Below are positions 25,715 through 33,574 of a stretch of DNA of 51,065 nt, one piece after another. The translations under genes were made by a program, and so were the position numbers. The notes below the pieces were generated by a model that had not been told where the DNA came from, searched no databases, and was given only the letters and a program-made list of their open reading frames with translations. Positions within the stretch are counted from its first letter, which is position 1. Each line of letters opens with the position of its first letter. Source of the stretch: Hyphomicrobiaceae bacterium (GTDB lineage: Bacteria; Pseudomonadota; Alphaproteobacteria; Rhizobiales; Hyphomicrobiaceae); contig PKEY01000071.1 in NCBI GenBank assembly GCA_002919265.1, positions 1-51,065 of the forward strand, given 5' to 3'.

Positions 25715-26448
25715 TGGACCCGATGTCACCCGAAGAGCTGGAGCAGCAAATCCGCGCCGTCGGCGCCGAGCGCTATCACGACAAGCACCCTTTCCACCGC
25801 CTCCTCCACTCGGGAAAGCTCACAAAGGGCCAGGTGCAGGCCTGGGCCCTTAACCGCTACTGCTACCAGGCGGCCGTTCCGCGCAAGGACGCGGCCCTCA
25901 TGAGTCGGACCACCGATCGCGAGCTGCGGCGCGAGTGGGTGCACCGCATCCTGGACCACGACGGCTATGGTGATGAGGAAGGTGGAATAGAGCGCTGGCT
26001 CGCGCTGACGGATGGTCTGGGGCTCGACCGCGAATACGTCACCTCGATGCGCGGCGCCCTGCCGGCCACAAAATTTGCCGTCGAGGCCTACGTCAACTTC
26101 GTGCGCGAGCGTTCGCTGGTGGAGGCCGTCGCATCATCGCTGACTGAGCTTTTCGCCCCGGCCATCCATCGCGAGCGCATCGCCGGAATGCTCGAGAACT
26201 ACGACTTCATCGACGAAAAGGTCATGGCCTACTTCCGGCGCCGCCTGACCCAGGCGCCGCGCGACGCGCAGTTTGCCCTCGAGTACGTCAAGCGGCACGC
26301 AACGACGCGTGAGTTGCAGGAGCTTTGCATCGAAGCCGTGCGCTTCAAATGCAACGTCCTGTGGGCCCAGCTCGACGCCCTGCACCATGCGTACGTGTCA
26401 CCAGGCCTCATCCCCCCGGGCGCCTTCCGGCCAGAGGATGTCGCCTGA
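25714..26448 (+). CDS. pqqC: Pyrroloquinoline-quinone synthase PqqC
   Basis: A 244-aa cofactorless oxidase that catalyses the last step of PQQ formation (ring closure and eight-electron oxidation). All-helical fold, with YHDKHPFHRLLHSGKLTKGQVQAWALNRYCYQ, LDHDGYG, the central EAYVNFVRERSLVEAVASSLTELFAP and the C-terminal FKCNVLWAQLDALHHAY. Coupled to pqqB (TGATG overlap). pqqD and pqqE are not in the window, so the pathway genes are dispersed. The cofactor serves XoxF, encoded about 7 kb downstream. Confidence 0.97.
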   Translation: MDPMSPEELEQQIRAVGAERYHDKHPFHRLLHSGKLTKGQVQAWALNRYCYQAAVPRKDAALMSRTTDRELRREWVHRILDHDGYGDEEGGIERWLALTDGLGLDREYVTSMRGALPATKFAVEAYVNFVRERSLVEAVASSLTELFAPAIHRERIAGMLENYDFIDEKVMAYFRRRLTQAPRDAQFALEYVKRHATTRELQELCIEAVRFKCNVLWAQLDALHHAYVSPGLIPPGAFRPEDVA

Positions 26449-26482
26449 GACAACGAGCGGCTTGATGGACCATCGGCCATGC

Positions 26483-26510
26483 TTGCGAACCGGGAAGCAA
26501 TGCGTTAGAC
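26483..26510 (+). promoter_or_regulatory. Possible tRNA-Thr promoter
   Basis: TTGCGA (26483-26488) and TTAGAC (26505-26510) are separated by 16 bases and end 20 bases before the first tRNA base. Placement fits a stable-RNA promoter, but the match to consensus is moderate. Read-through from pqqC is the alternative. Confidence 0.4.
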
Positions 26511-26530
26511 CGGGGCCCACGCAAGGAGAC

Positions 26531-26819
<289 letters not shown>

Positions 26820-26869
26820 TTTCGAATTCGATCCCTGTTATCCCAAATAATTCGTTTGGCCTCCGATTC

Positions 26870-26908
26870 CACGAAATCGGTTCCGCTCGCGATTTCGTGA
26901 TCTTTTGT
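26870..26908 (+). terminator. Probable terminator after tRNA-Thr
   Basis: A perfect 10-bp inverted repeat, CACGAAATCG (26870-26879) and CGATTTCGTG (26890-26899), loop of 10 bases, followed by ATCTTTTG. It lies 50 bases after the tRNA. Confidence 0.6.
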
Positions 26909-27082
26909 TGCGGCTGCAAATTGCTCCCGTAATAGATTTTTTGCGAAATTTGCGGTTGCCGGTGCCGGGCTGTTCCTTGACAACCTCCGCTTTCCACGCG
27001 ACCATTTCCCCAACCAAAAAACATAACGTGGAAACTGAGGACAGCACTCCCCCGCAGAGCTGTCGCCCAAGGGAGACCACGA

Positions 27083-28375
27083 ATGAAAGGCAGGCGAATT
27101 GCGGGCTTGCCGCACCGCATCAAGAATTGCCTCGCTTTGCTTCTCAGTTCAGCAGCTTTCCTGATTGTGCCTTGCGCTGCCACAATATCGGCAATCGCCC
27201 AAACGCCTGATACAAAGACTGACACGAGAGAATCTCAGCCGGCGGAAATCCAGCGCATCGATATTGTGCTGGCGCGTGAACTGCAAAATTTGCCGCCTCC
27301 CCTTTCGCTTCTCGACTTTCCGCCAAAAGACAGAGGAATTGCCGGCGCCGAACTCGCGATCAGAGACAACAACACCACGGGCCGTTTTCTGAAACAGGAA
27401 TTTTCGCTCGAAGTTGTCGAGGCACCTTCGACGGAAGAATTGGTTTCAAAGGTTATAGAACGCGTAAAGGCCGGAGCCCGTTTCGTCGTGACAGATGCGC
27501 GGGCAGAAACAGTCCTTGCCCTCTCCGATGCTCTGCGAGATGAGACAGCCCTCATTTTCAACGCAGGTGCGAGCGACGACAACTTGCGCGAGGAAAATTG
27601 CCGAAGGAACGTCCTCCACACAGCGCCCTCGCGCGCGATGCTGACCGATGCATTGGCGCAATATCTTGTCTGGAAACGCTGGCGGAACTGGTTTCTGGTC
27701 CACGGTACCCGGCCAGAAGATCTCGCGTACGCGGAAGCGCTCAAGCGCTCGGCGAAACGGTTCGGCGCGAAAATCGTCGAGGAGCGGCCTTTCAATGTAG
27801 ATCTCGGTAATCGCCGTGCGGATGGCGGTCACGAGCAGATCCAACAGCAAATTCCAACGTTCACCCAGAACGCTCCTGACTACGATGTACTAATCGTTGC
27901 CGATGAGCTGGATCAGTTTGGAAGCTATCTCCCGTTCCGCACATGGGAAGCCCGGCCAGTCGCCGGAACGCAGGGCCTGGTGCCCGAAAGTTGGCACCCC
28001 TCGCTTGAGCAATGGGGCGCAACGCAGCTGCAAAGCCGGTTCCAGAAACTGGCCAACCGGCCGATGACGCCGCGCGATTACGATATTTGGGTTGCCGTCC
28101 GATCGATTGGCGAAGCTGCAACAAGAACGCGCGCGAACGATCCTGAAAAGCTTATCGCCTACATCAAATCACCCGGCTTCGACGTTGCGGGCTTCAAGGG
28201 GCGTAAGCTGTCTTTCCGGGCCTGGAATGGGCAGCTTCGTCAACCAATTCTCGTATCTACCGCCAAGCTGCCTGTAACGGTCTCACCGCAACCCGGTTTT
28301 CTTCATCAGTTTACCGATCTCGACACGCTCGGTGTCGACCAGCCAGAAACGAAATGCCGCAATTATGCGGGCTAA
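27083..28375 (+). CDS. lutA: PQQ/lanthanide-associated ABC periplasmic binding protein (LutA-like)
   Basis: Exported protein of 430 aa with the type I periplasmic-binding fold seen in branched-chain amino acid receptors. N-terminal signal (residues about 13-40; CLALLLSSAAFLIVPCAAT), then RIDIVLARELQNLPPP, DRGIAGAELAIRDNNTTGRFL, and FNAGASDDNLREENCRRN, which are typical of the binding proteins that accompany PQQ alcohol dehydrogenases. It leads a set of six co-directional genes. In Methylorubrum extorquens, genes of this kind (lutABEFG) are needed for lanthanide transport, and xoxF lies beside the cluster here, so lanthanide or lanthanophore handling is the likely role. No direct evidence on ligand. 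Confidence 0.82.
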   Translation: MKGRRIAGLPHRIKNCLALLLSSAAFLIVPCAATISAIAQTPDTKTDTRESQPAEIQRIDIVLARELQNLPPPLSLLDFPPKDRGIAGAELAIRDNNTTGRFLKQEFSLEVVEAPSTEELVSKVIERVKAGARFVVTDARAETVLALSDALRDETALIFNAGASDDNLREENCRRNVLHTAPSRAMLTDALAQYLVWKRWRNWFLVHGTRPEDLAYAEALKRSAKRFGAKIVEERPFNVDLGNRRADGGHEQIQQQIPTFTQNAPDYDVLIVADELDQFGSYLPFRTWEARPVAGTQGLVPESWHPSLEQWGATQLQSRFQKLANRPMTPRDYDIWVAVRSIGEAATRTRANDPEKLIAYIKSPGFDVAGFKGRKLSFRAWNGQLRQPILVSTAKLPVTVSPQPGFLHQFTDLDTLGVDQPETKCRNYAG

Positions 28376-28430
28376 GAAACACGGATCAAAAGGGGGGAGG
28401 GCGAGGAAATGTTGACCAAGGGAGGAGCAT

Positions 28431-29411
28431 TTGTTCCGCAAGCAACGTTTCGCCGTATCGGCCTTGGCTGCCGGGGTTCTTCTCTTCGCGCCCCAGGCCT
28501 TTGCCCAAACTGTCTTTGTGACGAATGAAAAAGATAATTCTGTCACGGTCATAGACGGCAAGACGCTCGAGGTCATCAAGACCGTCCCCGTTGGTCAGAG
28601 GCCGCGCGGCGTTACGCTTTCCAAAGACGAGAAATGGCTGCTGATCTGCGCGAGCGACGACAATAACGTGCAGGTGTTCGACGCGCGGACGATGGAGCTC
28701 GTCAAAACGCTGCCCTCCGGACCCGATCCGGAGCTGTTCATCCTCCATCCGTCTGGCAACCCGCTCTATATCGCCAACGAGGACGACAACCTCGTCACCG
28801 TCGTCGACATCGAGAAAGGTACTGTCCTTGCCGAGATTCCAGTGGGCGTGGAGCCGGAGGGCATGGGCATCAGCCCTGACGGCAAACTGTTGGTGAATAC
28901 CTCCGAAACCACCAACATGGCCCATTTCATCGACACGGAAACGTTCGAGGTCATCGATAACGTCCTCGTCGACAGCCGGCCGCGTTTTGCGGAGTTCACC
29001 TCCGACGGCTCGCAAGTTTGGGTCAGTGCAGAAATTGGAGGCACCGTCACGGTCATCGATCCCAAGTCCCGTGAAATTCTCACGAAGATTACGTTCGACA
29101 TTCCAGGGGTCAGCAAGGACGCGATTCAGCCGGTTGGTGTCCGCGTGACGAAGGATCGCTCGAAGGCTTTCGTTGCCCTGGGTCCGGCCAATCGCGTTGC
29201 CGTGGTCAACGCCCAAACTTTCGAAGTCGAGAAGTACCTGCTGGTCGGTCAACGTGTCTGGCAGCTCGCCTTCTCGCCTGACGAGCGGTTTCTCTACACC
29301 ACCAATGGCACGTCAAACGATATCTCCGTCATCGATGTCGAAAAATTGCGGGTGATCCGCTCGATCAAGACCGGCCGCTATCCCTGGGGCGTCGTTGTGG
29401 CGTCGTTTTAA
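28431..29411 (+). CDS. lutB: PQQ-associated YVTN beta-propeller protein (LutB-like)
   Basis: Periplasmic seven-bladed propeller, 326 aa, with YVTN-type repeats (VFVTNEKDNSVTVIDGKTLE, VKTLPSGPDPE, LYIANEDDNLVTVVDIEKG, FLYTTNGTSNDISVIDVEKL). A signal peptide spans residues 1-24 (ends APQAFAQ). Translation appears to start at TTG (28431), preceded by GGGAGGAG; no ATG in frame fits the signal peptide. The family is regularly encoded with PQQ dehydrogenase-linked ABC transporters. Its role may be binding or delivering the ligand or cofactor; unproven. Confidence 0.85.
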   Translation: MFRKQRFAVSALAAGVLLFAPQAFAQTVFVTNEKDNSVTVIDGKTLEVIKTVPVGQRPRGVTLSKDEKWLLICASDDNNVQVFDARTMELVKTLPSGPDPELFILHPSGNPLYIANEDDNLVTVVDIEKGTVLAEIPVGVEPEGMGISPDGKLLVNTSETTNMAHFIDTETFEVIDNVLVDSRPRFAEFTSDGSQVWVSAEIGGTVTVIDPKSREILTKITFDIPGVSKDAIQPVGVRVTKDRSKAFVALGPANRVAVVNAQTFEVEKYLLVGQRVWQLAFSPDERFLYTTNGTSNDISVIDVEKLRVIRSIKTGRYPWGVVVASF

Positions 29412-29433
29412 CCTTTTTAGGAGGAAACTCGCG

Positions 29434-29865
29434 ATGCGTCTGTTGCCAATTCTCGCCGCCCTTGCCGCACTTACCATCGCAACACCTGACATGGCTCGCG
29501 CTGCAGGCGATCTTGCCGTAAAGCCCGTAAAACTACCCGTTCTGGAAATTGGCCTTGGTGACGCCGGTTATGGCGTTTCTCAAAAGGATTTTGAACTTGA
29601 AACCGGCAAGGCCTACCAGCTCAAGATCAAATCTACCGGCGCAAAGGAATGCGCATGGCGAGCGCCACAGCTCGCCAACAACATGTGGCTGCGCAAGGTC
29701 GAAGTGAACAAGGTGGAGATCAAAGCTAGCCACCTGCAGGAAATCGAGATGGAAGAGGAAGGCGAAGCCGAATTATTCTTCGTGCCAATTCGCCCAGGTA
29801 CCTTTCAATGGAGCTGTGCTGGTCTGGAAGAAAAAGGCATGGCGGGCAAATTCATCGTGAAGTGA
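29434..29865 (+). CDS. Cupredoxin-like exported protein of the lut/PQQ cluster
   Basis: A 143-aa secreted protein. Signal peptide about residues 1-23 (MRLLPILAALAAL to ARAA). The mature part reads like a cupredoxin barrel: FELETGKAYQLKIKSTG, ending with FQWSCAGLEEKGMAGKFIVK. A true type 1 copper site has Cys, a His a few residues later, then Met. Here the loop holds Cys and Met but Glu-Lys where His is expected, so copper binding in the usual way is doubtful. A run of acidic residues (LQEIEMEEEGEAE) is notable in a lanthanide context. The start at 29434 follows AGGAGG. It may correspond to one of the exported lutC/lutD-type proteins; I cannot say which. Confidence 0.78.
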   Translation: MRLLPILAALAALTIATPDMARAAGDLAVKPVKLPVLEIGLGDAGYGVSQKDFELETGKAYQLKIKSTGAKECAWRAPQLANNMWLRKVEVNKVEIKASHLQEIEMEEEGEAELFFVPIRPGTFQWSCAGLEEKGMAGKFIVK

Positions 29866-29869
29866 GGTG

Positions 29870-30649
29870 ATGCAGGAGGCAACGGCACAGCAGGTCTCTG
29901 AAGCCGAACCCAGCGCATTGGAAGTGCGCGGTGTCAGCCACAGGTTTGGCGCCAAGGTGGCGCTGGAGAATGTTTCCCTTACGGTCCCGAGAGGCCGCTT
30001 TGTTGTGCTTCTCGGGCCAAATGGTGCTGGCAAGTCGACCCTTTTCGCACTCATCACCCGTCTTTACGACAACGTCACTGGCGAAATTCGCATTATGGGC
30101 TTTGATGTGCGGCGGAATTCAACCGCTGCCTTGCAGCAGCTCGGCGTCGTCTTTCAGAGCCGCAGCCTCGATCTTGACATCACGGCACTGCAGAACCTCA
30201 TCTATCACGCTGCCCTCCACGGAATTGGCCGACGGGAAGGTCGACGGCTGGCACAGAATGCTCTGGAAGGCGTCGGATTGGCCGACCGTGCGCGAGACAA
30301 GGTGCGCACCCTTTCGGGCGGTCAGGCACGAAGGCTCGAGATCGCGCGTGCTTTGCTTCACGGCCCCGCTTGTCTGCTGCTCGACGAACCCACCGTCGGT
30401 CTCGATATCGCGTCGCGCGAGCGCGTGATCGAAATTGTGCGAGGGCTGGTAAAGAACAGAAGCGTTGGTGTTCTTTGGGCCACTCATCTCGTCGACGAAG
30501 TCAATCCGGACGATGATCTCGTTCTCCTGCACAAGGGACGCATCCAATACTCCGGGCCGGCAAGAGAACTTATCAAGATGGCTCAGGCCGACAGCCTGAG
30601 AGCTGCGTTTATGCAAATGACCGAAGCGGAGGCCGTTGAGCCCTTATGA
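29870..30649 (+). CDS. lutE: ABC transporter ATPase of PQQ/lanthanide cluster (LutE-like)
   Basis: A 259-aa cytoplasmic ATPase with one nucleotide-binding domain: Walker A GPNGAGKST (about residues 45-53), Q-loop VVFQSRSLD, signature LSGGQARRLEIARALLH, Walker B LLLDEPTVGLD and switch ATHLVDEV. It energises the permease encoded next, with which it overlaps by 4 bases (ATGA). The start is either GTG at 29867 or the adjacent ATG at 29870; I use the ATG. Sequence type matches ATPases of PQQ alcohol dehydrogenase-linked transporters. Confidence 0.88.
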   Translation: MQEATAQQVSEAEPSALEVRGVSHRFGAKVALENVSLTVPRGRFVVLLGPNGAGKSTLFALITRLYDNVTGEIRIMGFDVRRNSTAALQQLGVVFQSRSLDLDITALQNLIYHAALHGIGRREGRRLAQNALEGVGLADRARDKVRTLSGGQARRLEIARALLHGPACLLLDEPTVGLDIASRERVIEIVRGLVKNRSVGVLWATHLVDEVNPDDDLVLLHKGRIQYSGPARELIKMAQADSLRAAFMQMTEAEAVEPL

Positions 30650-31491
30650 GCTCGGCATCTACCCCGCGTCGCCTTGGTGTCGCTGCCTATTGGGCTTGCT
30701 TTTGCGGCATCATCTGGCGTGAAGTCCTGCGCTTCTTGCACCAGCGCGAGCGATTTCTTGCAGCGCTTGTCCGTCCGCTCGTCTGGCTTTTCATTTTTGC
30801 AGCCGGTTTTCGACAGGTCCTCGGCGTTTCGATCATCCCCCCTTACGAGACGTACGTGCTTTACGAGGTTTTCGTCACGCCGGGCCTCATCGGGATGATC
30901 CTGCTCTTCAATGCCATGCAGTCGTCGTTGACGATGGTTTACGATCGCGAAACGGGCGCCATGCGCACGTTGCTGGTCAGCCCTTTCCCTCGCTCATTTC
31001 TCCTGGTTTCGAAGCTGCTGGGCGGTGTCGCTGTCGCCGTGTTGCAGGCTTACACCTTTTTGCTCATCGCCTATTTCTGGGAAATCGAGCCCCCGCTCAT
31101 CGGATATCTCACGCTACTCCCGGCCCTGGTCCTTGCAGGATTGATGCTTGGTTCTCTCGCCCTCTTCATATCCTCGGTCATCCGTCAGCTCGAGAATTTC
31201 GCTGGCGTGATGAACTTCGTTATCTTCCCGATGTTCTTTGCATCCTCGGCCCTCTATCCGCTCTGGCGCATTCGGGAATCGAGCCCCCTGCTCTACGAAA
31301 TTTGCCGGCTCAACCCGTTTACCCACGCGGTAGAGCTCATTCGCTTTTCGCTTTATGCGAAATTGGCCCCTATACCACTGATGCTGGTCGCCGGTTTCAC
31401 CCTATTCTTTCTGGCTGCTGCGATTTTCGCCTATAATCCTTCCAAGGGGCTTATGGCCCGGCGAAAAGCGCCCGCCGATGGAGGATCGTGA
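30646..31491 (+). CDS. lutF: ABC-2-type permease of PQQ/lanthanide cluster (LutF/PedC-like)
   Basis: Inner-membrane protein of 281 aa with six hydrophobic segments of the ABC-2 type: LVWLFIFAAGFRQVLG, MQSSLTMVYDRETGAMRTLL (the conserved cytoplasmic motif), PFPRSFLLVSKLLGGVAVAVLQ, and a C-terminal NPFTHAVELIRF block. It forms the channel with the ATPase before it. ABC-2 permeases are mostly exporters, so the direction of transport is uncertain even though a binding protein is encoded in the cluster. Confidence 0.87.
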   Translation: MSSASTPRRLGVAAYWACFCGIIWREVLRFLHQRERFLAALVRPLVWLFIFAAGFRQVLGVSIIPPYETYVLYEVFVTPGLIGMILLFNAMQSSLTMVYDRETGAMRTLLVSPFPRSFLLVSKLLGGVAVAVLQAYTFLLIAYFWEIEPPLIGYLTLLPALVLAGLMLGSLALFISSVIRQLENFAGVMNFVIFPMFFASSALYPLWRIRESSPLLYEICRLNPFTHAVELIRFSLYAKLAPIPLMLVAGFTLFFLAAAIFAYNPSKGLMARRKAPADGGS

Positions 31492-31492
31492 A

Positions 31493-32125
31493 ATGCCAGC
31501 ACCCCGTTGGCTTCTGCCGTTTGTCGGTACACTCGCATTGGCGACCTGCTCGAGTACGGTTCTGGCCGCCGAGGCATCGAGGGATCAATCCGAATGGCCC
31601 TGCGTTCAACACAAGGTCGACAGGCTCTCATCCGCCCAGATGTGGGATGGTCCGCCAGTCGAGGATCTGACTGGATGGCGAGAGGACAAGTCGATCCAAA
31701 AGCTCGTGCCGGTTCTGACAAGCCGCAGGGTTCCCATCGACGACGCTCGCAAAGCCATCGATGACTTCGCCCAGTCCCTGCCAGAGGAGCAACGAGACCA
31801 AAAACTTAAGCTCCTTTTTGCCGCTGTTCTGGATGCCACCAATCGCGACCGCGCTGTCGTTATGGCAGGCATCGAGCGTTTTCAGCGGCGTCAGCGCGAG
31901 CGCGCAGTTGCAATCGAAAAGCAGAGCGCCGAACTTCGTGACCTGCGCGCCTCTAAAGACGTGTCCCCCGCCAAAGTCGCTGAAGCGCAGCAGGCCTACG
32001 ATTGGGCTGTGCGCGTATTCTCAGAAAGGCAACAAGCGATTCCGCTGGCGTGCGAAGTGCCCGTTCTTATTGAACAGCGGCTCTTCGCCATAGCGCAGGA
32101 AATTCGTGCGCGCATGACGGAATAG
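31493..32125 (+). CDS. Exported protein of the lut/PQQ cluster (LutG-like), unknown role
   Basis: A 210-aa protein with an N-terminal signal peptide (MPAPRWLLPFVGTLALATCS, cleavage near AEAS). The mature part begins with EWPCVQHKVDRLSSAQMWDGPP, then is largely helical and charged, including a coiled-coil-like stretch (residues about 120-165). Two mature cysteines (in EWPCVQ and LACEVP) could form a disulfide. The start at 31493 directly follows the permease stop and is preceded by GGAGG. Position and features match the exported protein after the permease in lut clusters. It ends 8 bases from the convergent xoxJ stop. Confidence 0.75.
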   Translation: MPAPRWLLPFVGTLALATCSSTVLAAEASRDQSEWPCVQHKVDRLSSAQMWDGPPVEDLTGWREDKSIQKLVPVLTSRRVPIDDARKAIDDFAQSLPEEQRDQKLKLLFAAVLDATNRDRAVVMAGIERFQRRQRERAVAIEKQSAELRDLRASKDVSPAKVAEAQQAYDWAVRVFSERQQAIPLACEVPVLIEQRLFAIAQEIRARMTE

Positions 32126-32133
32126 CGTGAGTT

Positions 32134-32982
32134 CTAGTGCCGCGGCTTGGTGATAGGATTTGAGTGCTCGTCCAGTAGAGGCACGCCATAGTCTAGCAAC
32201 ACGGCATCAATATCGCCTTGCCGCTTGGCGATGATCCTGTTGAGCTCCCGCTTCCACTCATCCTCGAGATTGCGAACGCCAAAGGTGATCCGATAAATCA
32301 TGCGAGGCCCAACAGTCTCCTTGAGGAGCGGAACGACCTCGAGCTTTTCTCCATTCCGACTCGCGAAATAACCCGCGATCGGCCCCCATAAAACCCCCGC
32401 ATCGATTTCACCGGAGCGGATGTCCGCAATCATTCTCTCTGCAGGCGAGTCATAGCGCCGATCCACCATCAGGGGGTAAGGGCGGGCGTGGGTCATGAGG
32501 CCTAGCCTTGCCATCGTCGCACTGGGCGGCGTACCGGCAATGATACCGATGCGACGATCCTTGAGACGCGGATCGCTGAGCGTATCCACGCCGTCAAGAC
32601 CATTGTTTTTCCGGTAAACGAGGGCGTAGGCCGTGCGATAATAATGATTGGTATTCAGAACAAGCTCATCGCCTTGCGCATACCCGATGATGACATCGCA
32701 GCGCTTCGCAAAAAGCGTGTTGCGTACAAAACCGATGGCTTGCGGAAACCAGGTGTAGGTAACCGGCACGCCCAGTTCATCGGCTACGATTTCGGCGATC
32801 TTGTTTTCAAAGCCCTCCCCCTTGTCGCTTGAGAAGGGCATATTGGCCGGATCGGCGCACACGCGCAGGCTTGTTCGATCCACCAGATCTACTCGTTGGC
32901 CTTCAGCGGCCAACGTACCACCACAGACGAAGCTTAGGAGAACAGCTCCGATAACAACGGAAAATCGCCTAGTTTTCGCCAA
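32134..32982 (-). CDS. xoxJ: XoxJ-type periplasmic binding protein
   Basis: A quinoprotein-dehydrogenase-associated solute-binding-like protein of about 282 aa, fold type II (family of MxaJ/XoxJ). Signal peptide LAKTRRFSVVIGAVLLSF to TLAAE, then LRVCADPANMPFSSDKGEGFENKIAEI, TWFPQAIGFVRNTL and CDVIIGYAQGDELVLNT. XoxJ is thought to help mature or activate the lanthanide methanol dehydrogenase rather than to import a solute. No ATG fits: the likely start is TTG at 32982, overlapping the end of xoxG by 14 bases. The frame upstream to 33198 lies inside xoxG and is not expected to be translated. Third in xoxF-xoxG-xoxJ. Confidence 0.88.
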   Translation of the reverse strand: MAKTRRFSVVIGAVLLSFVCGGTLAAEGQRVDLVDRTSLRVCADPANMPFSSDKGEGFENKIAEIVADELGVPVTYTWFPQAIGFVRNTLFAKRCDVIIGYAQGDELVLNTNHYYRTAYALVYRKNNGLDGVDTLSDPRLKDRRIGIIAGTPPSATMARLGLMTHARPYPLMVDRRYDSPAERMIADIRSGEIDAGVLWGPIAGYFASRNGEKLEVVPLLKETVGPRMIYRITFGVRNLEDEWKRELNRIIAKRQGDIDAVLLDYGVPLLDEHSNPITKPRH

Positions 32983-33562
32983 GGCAGGTCTTCTCGTAAT
33001 CTCTTGCAGCCTGGGGCTTGTCGGCGCGTTTCGCTGGACGACCTCGAGGAATTGCACCATCGGCACGCGCCTTGAGGTACACGTAGATATCGTCGATAAA
33101 GCACATGACATTGTGATTGGTGCCGAACGCCGGCATGACGCTCTGCTTGTCGGCCCGCACGACTTCACGGCCACTCGCCACGACCAGCATGAAGTCATCG
33201 TAACTCATCGTTTTGAGCGATTGCACGAGAGCCGGGGCATAGGTCGATCCCTCGCCGTCTGGTCCGTGGCATACATGGCATTCCGCGTGATACCTGCGAA
33301 AACCGGAATATGTGTACCAGTCTACCGTACCATCCTCAGCAACGTGGTATGTCGGGGTTCCGTCTTCCGTTTCCCATTTTCCGTCGACGTTTTTCTTTTT
33401 CTCTTCCGCGCCCGACGTAAGGCTACTGAAAGACAATAAGAGCGCTGCGAGAATGAGTGCGAATCCAGCTCTTTGCACGATGGATCCCAGCTTCTTTCTT
33501 TGTTCAATTTTTTCAGCGCTTGTAGCGAACCGGTGCGAGAAAATCTCGCGCCGGTTCGACAT
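32969..33562 (-). CDS. xoxG: Cytochrome c XoxG, electron acceptor of methanol dehydrogenase
   Basis: Periplasmic c-type cytochrome (c-L-like, methanol-metabolism family). The heme motif CHVCH is at residues 95-99, with a likely distal Met in SVMPAFG, and two more cysteines in VMCFID and KTCLGEN. It takes electrons from XoxF. The hydrophobic signal segment is at residues 33-50 (GFALILAALLLSFSS), so the ATG at 33562 leaves an unusual 30-residue leader. A GTG at 33478 (MQRAGFALIL) would give a normal signal peptide. A strong hairpin covers the codons between (see separate entry), which favours the GTG or a regulatory role. 12 bases after xoxF. Confidence 0.88.
   Translation of the reverse strand: MSNRREIFSHRFATSAEKIEQRKKLGSIVQRAGFALILAALLLSFSSLTSGAEEKKKNVDGKWETEDGTPTYHVAEDGTVDWYTYSGFRRYHAECHVCHGPDGEGSTYAPALVQSLKTMSYDDFMLVVASGREVVRADKQSVMPAFGTNHNVMCFIDDIYVYLKARADGAIPRGRPAKRADKPQAARDYEKTCLGEN
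33526..33558 (-). promoter_or_regulatory. Strong hairpin at the xoxF-xoxG junction
   Basis: CGAACCGGTGCGAGA (33526-33540) and TCTCGCGCCGGTTCG (33544-33558) form a 15-bp stem (one G-T pair) around a 3-base loop. On the minus strand it begins 16 bases after the xoxF stop. No T-run follows in that direction, so it looks more like an RNA stabiliser or attenuator that keeps xoxF mRNA levels above xoxG than a full terminator. Confidence 0.65.
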
Positions 33563-33574
33563 TTCTCTTTACGC

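Noticed and set aside
31493-32125. Lanmodulin-like EF-hand protein
   Set aside because: No DxDxDG-type loops are present; the protein is helical with few acidic clusters.
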